5,148 nt of DNA. Source: CAZLPW01 sp964561495. Its GTDB lineage: Bacteria > Fidelibacterota > Marinisomatia > Marinisomatales > UBA1611. The stretch covers positions 1-5,148 of the forward strand of contig CAZLPW010000117.1 of the NCBI GenBank assembly GCA_964561495.1, written 5' to 3'. Each line of letters opens with the position of its first letter. Within the stretch, counting starts at the first letter, position 1. Position numbers and translations under genes: made by a program. Of this stretch, positions 1-5,148 are shown in pieces. The notes under the pieces are model-generated. The model had not been told where the DNA came from, searched no databases, and saw only the letters and a program-made list of their open reading frames with translations.

Positions 1-13
1 CCCAGAAATAATA

Positions 14-42
14 TTGAAAATTTTTTATTTGTTAAATAGATT
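14..42 (+). promoter_or_regulatory. Candidate sigma-70-like promoter for glutamate dehydrogenase
   Basis: TTGAAA at 14-19 (5 of 6 to TTGACA) and TAGATT at 37-42 (4 of 6 to TATAAT) are separated by 17 bases. This would start transcription near position 49 and leave a leader of about 36 bases before the TTG start at 85. The surroundings are so AT-rich that chance matches are likely, and a Bacteroidota-like host would use a different consensus, so this is only a candidate. Confidence 0.3.
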
Positions 43-73
43 ATATTTAAACTAGAATCAGTAAAATAAAAGT

Positions 74-87
74 GGAGATTAATTTTG
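74..87 (+). promoter_or_regulatory. Shine-Dalgarno and TTG start of glutamate dehydrogenase
   Basis: GGAG at 74-77 lies 7 bases before TTG at 85-87. An in-frame TAA at 67-69 closes the frame upstream and no ATG lies between it and the TTG. The first in-frame ATG is codon 88, inside the conserved substrate-binding region, so TTG is the best-supported initiator. Confidence 0.75.
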
Positions 88-1319
88 TCATCAAGCAGTA
101 ACCCAACAACCGCTGCATATCAAAGAGCAGTTAAAGAATTAGGACTTAAACCAAATATTGCAAGAGCTCTAGAAATACCAGATCGCGAGCTAACGGTCGA
201 GGTGCCATTTAGACTTGATAATGGTGAGTTAGAGAGCGTTATTGGGTTCAGGGTACAGCATAATAATACTCGCGGTCCATTTAAGGGCGGTATACGATAT
301 CACCAGCATGTTGATATTGAGGAGGTAAGATCACTTGCAACCTTAATGACCTGGAAAACATCACTATTAGATATTCCATATGGTGGAGGGAAAGGTGGTA
401 TAGGAGTTGATCCATCTAAATATAGTAAAACAGAATTGGAAAGAATGTCTAGAAGGTTTTTTCGTGCTATTGATCCAATTATAGGAGTCAATATTGACAT
501 TCCTGCGCCTGACGTAAATACTAATGCACAGGTTATGAGTTGGTTCATGGATGAATACAGTCAGATCCATGGCTATTCTCCAGCAATTGTTACTGGCAAA
601 CCTCTTCAGCTNNNNNNNNNNCCGAAGGAAGAGAAGCTGCAACAGGAAAAGGGACAGCAGTTATTACAAGAGAAACGGCAGACAAATGGGGAGTCGACTT
701 ACAGAAATCAAAGGTGGTTATACAAGGTTTCGGTAATGTCGGATCATACGCTGCTAAATTTTTGGATGAATATGGCTGCAAAGTAATTGCCGTGAGTGAT
801 GTCTCTGGTGGCCTTTTTGATCCCGACGGATTAGATATCCCTGCTCTTTTTGATTTTAACTATAAAAATCGAACTATTGATGGTTTCGGTCAAGGTCGTA
901 AAATATCAAACGAAGAATTATTATCAACGGAGTGTGATTTTCTTATCCCAGCTGCTCTAGGGAGCGCTATAAATGATTCAAATGTAGACTCAGTAAATTG
1001 CAAAGTAATCATTGAGGCCGCTAATGGACCAGTTACTGGTGATGCTGCCAAGGCTCTTTGGGAACGTAAAATAGCAATAATTCCAGATATTTTAACTAAC
1101 GCTGGTGGAGTTACGGTTTCTTACTTCGAGTGGGTCCAAAACCTTCAGCAGTTTAAGTGGTCTGAGGCAGATGTTAACGAGAAACTTGAGTATAAAATGG
1201 TTCAAGCTTTTAATGAAGTATATGAGCTAAAGAAAAAGAAAAGTATTCCTATGCGAATTGCATCATTTATGAGTGCAATTGATAGAGTAGCAAGTGCATA
1301 CAATTTGAGAGAAGGATAG
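85..1319 (+). CDS. gdhA: Glutamate dehydrogenase (Glu/Leu/Phe/Val dehydrogenase family), interrupted by an assembly gap
   Basis: Reversibly deaminates glutamate to 2-oxoglutarate and ammonia with a nicotinamide cofactor, in the cytoplasm, linking nitrogen assimilation or amino-acid breakdown to the TCA cycle. The N-terminal substrate domain shows GPFKGGIRYH (K67), MTWK (K91) and GGGKGG (catalytic K103), plus PAPDVNT (D143). The K67-K91-K103-D143 spacing equals K89-K113-K125-D165 of the Clostridium symbiosum enzyme. After the gap come EGREAATGKG, the Rossmann motif GFGNVG (214-219) and PDILTNAGGVTVSYFEWVQN (333-352). Numbering after the gap assumes an 8-base gap, giving 410 aa, a usual length for the small hexameric class. 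The reading frame changes from frame 1 to frame 3 across the 10 Ns, an artefact of gap length. The similarity to RocG/GudB-type enzymes suggests NAD use, but cofactor preference cannot be read safely. The start is TTG. The enzyme is clear; the gene symbol is generic (gdhA, gluD and rocG are all used). Confidence 0.93.
612..621. other. Assembly gap of 10 Ns inside glutamate dehydrogenase
   Basis: Ten Ns separate the codons for TGKPLQL (ending CTN) from NCC-GAA-GGA-AGA (x-E-G-R). The family motif here is normally L-G-G-S-x-G-R. Filling in Leu third base, Gly, Gly and the first base of a Ser TCC codon needs exactly 8 bases, and that restores one frame. Ten is therefore most likely a placeholder length, not a measured one. 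Confidence 0.9.
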
Positions 1320-1437
1320 CCGATATTTTTTATTCTATTTTACAAAATAAAAAAATTCATTTAATCAGGTAATAGAGCTAATTATTTATTGCTAGCCTAG
1401 CGGTTCTTTACTCTATTTTAAAAATTACATTCTAAAT

Positions 1438-1469
1438 TTTACTTATTTTTCAAATATTTTATATATTTG
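1438..1469 (+). promoter_or_regulatory. Candidate katG promoter with overlapping 19-bp dyad
   Basis: A perfect inverted repeat CAAATAT (1451-1457) / ATATTTG (1463-1469) with a 5-base centre lies 35 bases before the katG ATG. Its right half contains TATATT (1462-1467, 5 of 6 to a sigma-70 -10), preceded after 18 bases by TTTACT (1438-1443, 4 of 6 to a -35). The same bases 1462-1469 read TATATTTG, matching the Bacteroidota -7 consensus TAnnTTTG, although no good TTTG -33 element was found. A dyad over the -10 would suit a repressor such as a PerR/Fur-type peroxide sensor, but it does not match a known box closely. In such AT-rich DNA it could be chance. Confidence 0.35.
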
Positions 1470-1504
1470 TGTCAGATTATTTAGCCAAAACGGGAGATTA
1501 AGCT

Positions 1505-3727
1505 ATGAAAATCAATTTTCTTTCCTTTTCATTATTAATTTTTATTTTTAGTTGTGATAGCAATAAGGTCGCCGAAAAGCCAGCCTCATCATTCCATGGG
1601 AAATTCAAGACAAATAAAGATTGGTGGCCAAATCAACTTGATTTAAGTGTCCTAAGAAAAAACTCATCTTTGTCAGACCCTATGGGTCAAAACTTTGACT
1701 ATGAAAAAGCATTTAACAGCCTAGATTATCAGGCTTTAAAGGATGATTTGCGTAATTTAATGACTGAATCCCAAGATTGGTGGCCAGCAGACTATGGACA
1801 CTACGGTGGATTATTTATACGAATGGCATGGCACAGTGCTGGCGTATACAGGACAGGTGATGGTCGTGGTGGAACTAGGGATGGGCAACATCGTTTTGCA
1901 CCTCAAAATAGTTGGCCTGATAATGCAAATCTAGATAAGGCGAGAAGATTAATTTGGCCGATTAAACAAAAATATGGAAGCAGAATCTCATGGGCAGACT
2001 TGATGATACTTACTGGAAATGTTGCTTTGGAGTCTATGGGCTTTAAGACTATTGGCTTTGCTGGCGGGAGAGCAGATGTTTGGGAACCTTCTGGAAATAT
2101 ATACTGGGGATCAGAAAGTAGATGGCTTGATGATGAGCGTTACAAGGGCGACAGAGAGTTAGAGATGCCACTGGCGGCTGTCCAAATGGGTCTGATTTAT
2201 GTAAACCCTCAAGGCCCTAACGGAAACCCCGATCCAGTCGCTGCTGCCAAAGATATTAGAGAAACTTTTGGAAGGATGGGGATGAATGATGAGGAAACGA
2301 TTGCGCTTATTGCTGGCGGGCATACGCTAGGAAAAACTCATGGAGCTGCCAAAGGTTCACACGTTGGTCCAGAGCCAGAAGCTGCAGCAATTGAAGAGCA
2401 AGGGCTAGGATGGAAAAGTAATTACAAGTCTGGTAAAGGAGCAGATGCTATAACTTCGGGACTTGAAGTTATATGGACCCCATCTCCTACACAATGGAGT
2501 CATACATTTTTTAAAATGTTATTTGAAAATGATTGGGAATTGACTAAAAGCCCTGCCGGCGCTCATCAGTGGGTAGCAAAAAACGCATCTGAAATTATGC
2601 CTGATGCTTATGATAAAAACAAGAGGCATAAGCCCACTATGTTGACAACAGATTTATCGCTGAGATTTGATCCAGAATATGAAAAAATTTCTAGAAAGTT
2701 CTATGAAAACCCTGAGTTTTTTGATGATGCATTTGCTCGAGCATGGTTTAAATTGACTCATCGGGATATGGGCCCTAGGACAACATATCTCGGACCTGAA
2801 GTGCCAACCGAAGAATTCATTTGGCAAGATCCAATTCCTTCAGTTAATCATCAGCTTGTAGGAGCCAGTGATATTTCTGGATTAAAAAAACAAATTATGA
2901 GCTCTGGACTTTCAGTGCGGGATCTAGTCTCAACAGCCTGGGCATCTGCAAGCACCTTTCGAGGTTCTGATAATAGAGGTGGAGCAAACGGTTCTAGATT
3001 GGCGCTCCTTCCACAAAAAAATTGGGAAGTTAACAACCCTAAACAGCTAGAAAATGTTTTGATAAAGTTAAAAGAAATTCAAAATAGTTTTAATTCTAAA
3101 TCAAAAAGAAAAAAAATATCCATGGCTGATTTAATTGTTTTAGGAGGCTGCGCTGCTATTGAAAAGGCCGCGAAGGATGGAGGGCGCAGTGTCAAAGTTC
3201 CTTTTACACCTGGGAGGATGGATGCAACCCAAGATCAAACTGATATTAAGTCTATGGGTGTACTTGAACCGATGGCAGATGGGTTTAGGAATTATTTAAA
3301 AAGAAAGTACATATTCTCAACAGAAGAATTGTTAGTGGATAAAGCTCAACTTCTTACTCTTACAGCTCCAGAAATGACGGTGCTTTTAGGGGGGATGCGG
3401 GTCCTGAATACTAACTACGATAATTCTAAACACGGAGTACTTACTGAAAGCCCAGAGACATTGACAAATGATTTTTTTGTAAACCTTTTAGATATGAATA
3501 CAGAGTGGAAGGCGATGCCTAATTCAAAAGAAGAATTTGAAGGAAGAGATAGAAAAACTGGTGATCTAAAATGGACAGCTACTCGAGCTGATTTGATTTT
3601 CGGGTCAAACTCTGAATTGCGTGCGCTGGCTGAGGTCTACGCTAGTGACGATGCCAAGAATAAGTTTACAGATGATTTTGTTAGCGCCTGGAACAAGGTA
3701 ATGAACCTTGATCGCTTCGATATATAG
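1505..3727 (+). CDS. katG: Catalase-peroxidase KatG with lipoprotein-type signal peptide
   Basis: Bifunctional haem enzyme that breaks down hydrogen peroxide by catalase and peroxidase reactions. The 740 aa fit the family length. Residues 1-17 form a signal: K2, hydrophobic 5-15, then I-F-S-C with Cys17 as the likely lipidated residue, followed by a flexible linker to about 35. The N-terminal haem domain has R106, W109 and H110 in RMAWHSAGVYR, the proximal H273 in GGHTLGKTHG, W324 and D383 around the proximal pocket, and Y232 (LIYVNPQGPNG) and M258 (GRMGMND), which with W109 form the Met-Tyr-Trp crosslink needed for catalase activity. The mobile Arg is R420 (LTHRDMGP). The C-terminal domain (about 450-735) is the family's degenerate duplicate: LVSTAWASAS places S476 and A480 where R106 and H110 stand. 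GGGAG-like Shine-Dalgarno GGGAG (1492-1496) is 8 bases before ATG, and an in-frame TAA at 1499 fixes the start. The 185-base spacer from the upstream gene argues for its own promoter. Function is certain; envelope location is inferred. Confidence 0.97.
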   Translation: MKINFLSFSLLIFIFSCDSNKVAEKPASSFHGKFKTNKDWWPNQLDLSVLRKNSSLSDPMGQNFDYEKAFNSLDYQALKDDLRNLMTESQDWWPADYGHYGGLFIRMAWHSAGVYRTGDGRGGTRDGQHRFAPQNSWPDNANLDKARRLIWPIKQKYGSRISWADLMILTGNVALESMGFKTIGFAGGRADVWEPSGNIYWGSESRWLDDERYKGDRELEMPLAAVQMGLIYVNPQGPNGNPDPVAAAKDIRETFGRMGMNDEETIALIAGGHTLGKTHGAAKGSHVGPEPEAAAIEEQGLGWKSNYKSGKGADAITSGLEVIWTPSPTQWSHTFFKMLFENDWELTKSPAGAHQWVAKNASEIMPDAYDKNKRHKPTMLTTDLSLRFDPEYEKISRKFYENPEFFDDAFARAWFKLTHRDMGPRTTYLGPEVPTEEFIWQDPIPSVNHQLVGASDISGLKKQIMSSGLSVRDLVSTAWASASTFRGSDNRGGANGSRLALLPQKNWEVNNPKQLENVLIKLKEIQNSFNSKSKRKKISMADLIVLGGCAAIEKAAKDGGRSVKVPFTPGRMDATQDQTDIKSMGVLEPMADGFRNYLKRKYIFSTEELLVDKAQLLTLTAPEMTVLLGGMRVLNTNYDNSKHGVLTESPETLTNDFFVNLLDMNTEWKAMPNSKEEFEGRDRKTGDLKWTATRADLIFGSNSELRALAEVYASDDAKNKFTDDFVSAWNKVMNLDRFDI

Positions 3728-3793
3728 AAATCAATAGATAAATACACAAAATCTTCAAAATTCTATATTATTGTATTTATATAAACATATATA

Positions 3794-3816
3794 ATTCATA
3801 ACATTATGTAATGAAT
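3794..3816. repeat. 23-bp near-perfect palindrome downstream of katG
   Basis: Arms of 11 bases (ATTCATAACAT and ATGTAATGAAT) flank a single central T, with one mismatched pair at 3800/3810. It lies 66 bases after the katG stop and 30 bases before the terminator. It could be a protein-binding dyad, an mRNA 3' hairpin, or chance in AT-rich DNA. It is not followed by a T-run, so it is not a terminator itself. Confidence 0.4.
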
Positions 3817-3846
3817 GTAAATATTTATTATTTATTTACGATATCT

Positions 3847-3904
3847 CTATATACTTAAAACCCCACAAAAGTGGGGTTTTAAGTATATAGAAGGCTGTTT
3901 TTTT
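3847..3904 (+). terminator. Strong Rho-independent terminator after katG
   Basis: A perfect 20-bp stem (3847-3866 with 3871-3890) closes on an AAAA loop. Its GC-rich tip CCCCAC/GTGGGG is flanked by AAAA on the left and TTTT on the right, so the core works in either direction. Further T-runs at 3898-3904 and 3906-3912 follow. It ends the katG transcript about 120 bases after the stop codon and separates it from the next gene. Confidence 0.9.
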
Positions 3905-3951
3905 ATTTTTTTATTAGGAATGCGTTAGGAAAGGTCAGAAGTTCAATCTGC

Positions 3952-3978
3952 TGTTAAACACTTGGGAGGGTTTTAACA
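3952..3978 (+). promoter_or_regulatory. Shine-Dalgarno of the beta-helix gene, in the loop of a weak hairpin
   Basis: GGGAGGG (3964-3970) stands 7 bases before ATG (3978-3980) and clearly marks the start. TGTTAAA (3952-3958) can pair with TTTAACA (3972-3978), leaving the Shine-Dalgarno in a 13-base loop. The stem has only one G-C pair, so the ribosome site is secure but the hairpin is weak. No convincing promoter was found between the terminator and this site. Confidence 0.6.
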
Positions 3979-5148
3979 TGAACAGATTATTATATATTTT
4001 ATTTTTTAGTTCTTACCTCTTTTCTTACGTAATCAATGTTCCTCAAGACGCAGAGACTATTCAGGAAGGCATAGAAGAAGCAGAAACAGGGGACACGGTT
4101 TTAGTCGCACCGGGTGTTTATTACGAGCATGTACTCCTTGAGAAAGAGATTGTTTTGGCTAGTCACGCTATCTATGATAACCTTGAGACAGGCTGGCTTA
4201 ATAATGAAAATATCGAGCAGACTATTATCAGCGGAGCTGAAGAGCCAGAAGATCCGAATAAAGGAAGCTGCCTCATTATTCGAGATGGAAATATTGCGCC
4301 AACTGTAGTTGGGTTCAGCTTTGAAGATGGAGTGGGTACATCTATGATTGAAGTGGATTGTGGAGCTTTTCCGATACGATCAGGCGGTGCTATCTTGCTT
4401 TTTAAGGCCTACCCAACCATTACCTACAACCGGTTTATGGGCAATGGGACAGTTCAAGCTTCTGAAGGTGGAGGCGGGCCAGAGGCTACATTGGTTGTTA
4501 CCAACGGCGGAGGTATTGGTCATTTTGATGATGAAGATGTTGAGTTTGATGAGGATCGCAATAGTTACAACCGCAATACGGATCCAGTTAGAGACGTGCC
4601 AGCCACCTTAAATTTTCAGAATAATTATTTTGCTAATAATAGTAGTGGGAATGGTGAGAACATGTACTCCCATGGCTATGATGGTTCCATTGATGTAAGT
4701 GGCAGTGTCTTTGAGAATATTGATTGCGAAACAAACACGGTCAATGATTTTATTCTTCATTCCATTGAAGATCAGGCAGACTATATCCAGAATGATATAT
4801 CGGGTAACTGTATTGATGGTAATGCCATCTATGTATCCAGCAGCGCTGGTGATGATAACAACTTAGGTACCGAGGCAGAACCCTTGAAAACTATCGGGCA
4901 GGCGCTAGGCATGGTCAAAAAAGGAGACAATACGACAATCATTCACCTGTCTTCAGGGGTTTACTCAAGAGAGGGCAATGGTGAAACATTCCCAATTGTC
5001 CCTCCGGACAATGTCCACCTAATTGGTGAGAACAGTGCAACCACAATATTAGATGCCGATGCGGATGAGGAAAATGAAGCACCGGTGATGATTATAAAAG
5101 TAGTTGAAAATGTAAGAGTAGCAAATTTGACCTTAACCGGTGGCTCTT
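3978..5148 (+). CDS. Secreted parallel beta-helix protein with DUF1565 segment, 3' end outside window
   Basis: Open for 390 codons to the window edge with no stop, so the C-terminus is unknown. Residues 1-16 look like a Sec signal peptide (N2, R3, then a hydrophobic stretch ending LFS). Residues 19-47 (INVPQDAETIQEGIEEAE, then GDTVLVAPGVY) are the usual opening of pectate-lyase-like beta-helix proteins. Helix rungs follow, such as SGGAILLFKAYPTITYNRF (135-153), LNFQNNYFANN (211-221) and DVSGSVFENI (239-248). A second opening starts at 284 (IYVSSSAGDDNNLGTEAEP, TIGQAL, SSGVYS, GETFPIVPPDNVHLIGENSA), which fits DUF1565, then VRVANLTLTGG (379-389) begins new rungs. Four cysteines (98, 128, 250, 278) could form disulfides. 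An acidic patch covers 183-193. No catalytic residues of a polysaccharide lyase can be assigned, so surface binding, adhesion or carbohydrate processing all remain possible. The full protein may end in a type IX sorting domain, not visible here. Confidence 0.85.
   Translation, partial: MNRLLYILFFSSYLFSYVINVPQDAETIQEGIEEAETGDTVLVAPGVYYEHVLLEKEIVLASHAIYDNLETGWLNNENIEQTIISGAEEPEDPNKGSCLIIRDGNIAPTVVGFSFEDGVGTSMIEVDCGAFPIRSGGAILLFKAYPTITYNRFMGNGTVQASEGGGGPEATLVVTNGGGIGHFDDEDVEFDEDRNSYNRNTDPVRDVPATLNFQNNYFANNSSGNGENMYSHGYDGSIDVSGSVFENIDCETNTVNDFILHSIEDQADYIQNDISGNCIDGNAIYVSSSAGDDNNLGTEAEPLKTIGQALGMVKKGDNTTIIHLSSGVYSREGNGETFPIVPPDNVHLIGENSATTILDADADEENEAPVMIIKVVENVRVANLTLTGGS

Noticed and set aside
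300..781. Several open frames on the minus strand and in other plus frames across the glutamate dehydrogenase gene
   Set aside because: They overlap the conserved enzyme, some span the Ns, and none has a recognisable product or ribosome site; they are shadows.
1322..1360. T-rich and A-rich blocks after the glutamate dehydrogenase stop, possible terminator
   Set aside because: Pairing is imperfect and made of A-T only, with no GC core; not supportable as an intrinsic terminator.
1391..1401. 11-bp palindrome GCTAG-C-CTAGC in the gdh-katG spacer
   Set aside because: Arms are only 5 bp with a 1-base centre and no T-run follows, so it is neither a terminator nor a supported operator.
2851..3036. 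61-codon minus-strand open frame inside katG
   Set aside because: Lies opposite the conserved C-terminal KatG domain with no independent support.
3914..3931. Direct repeat TTAGGAA twice, 11 bases apart
   Set aside because: Only two 7-base copies; one helical turn apart is suggestive of a binding site but too short to support.
4114..4611. Two short plus-strand open frames (4114-4308 and 4348-4611)
   Set aside because: Both lie in another frame within the continuous beta-helix gene that starts at 3978 with a strong ribosome site.

Overview
The window is an AT-rich bacterial stretch with three genes, all on the plus strand: a hexameric-type glutamate dehydrogenase (85-1319), a catalase-peroxidase KatG with a lipoprotein-type signal peptide (1505-3727), and the first 390 codons of a large secreted beta-helix protein with a DUF1565 segment (3978 to beyond the window end). 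No RNA gene, insertion sequence, CRISPR array or phage-type gene was seen.

The organism is probably a Gram-negative marine bacterium of the Bacteroidota/Marinimicrobia kind. This is inference from three things: very AT-rich spacers, a KatG bearing a lipobox, and a secreted beta-helix protein opening with an INVPQDAETIQEGI-type start. There is no rRNA or other phylogenetic marker, so the assignment is weak. The run of 10 Ns at 612-621 shows this is a scaffolded draft, possibly from a metagenome.

Layout: 1-84 holds a candidate promoter and a Shine-Dalgarno that selects a TTG start for glutamate dehydrogenase. That gene is split into two reading frames by the N-gap, but conserved motifs on both sides show one intact gene of about 410 codons if the true gap is 8 bases, so the frameshift is an assembly artefact. 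The spacer 1320-1504 is AT-rich with no clear terminator; it carries a 7-5-7 dyad overlapping a possible -10 element just before katG. katG is complete, with all expected catalytic residues. The spacer 3728-3977 holds a 23-bp near-palindrome and then a strong hairpin terminator with a perfect 20-bp stem, which isolates the third gene transcriptionally. The third gene is open to the last base.

The genes do not form an obvious pathway. Glutamate dehydrogenase links nitrogen and 2-oxoglutarate metabolism in the cytoplasm. KatG removes peroxide, here probably in the cell envelope. The beta-helix protein is probably exported to the cell surface or medium. I see no convincing new multi-gene system; the most notable points are the envelope-targeted KatG and the two-module beta-helix protein.
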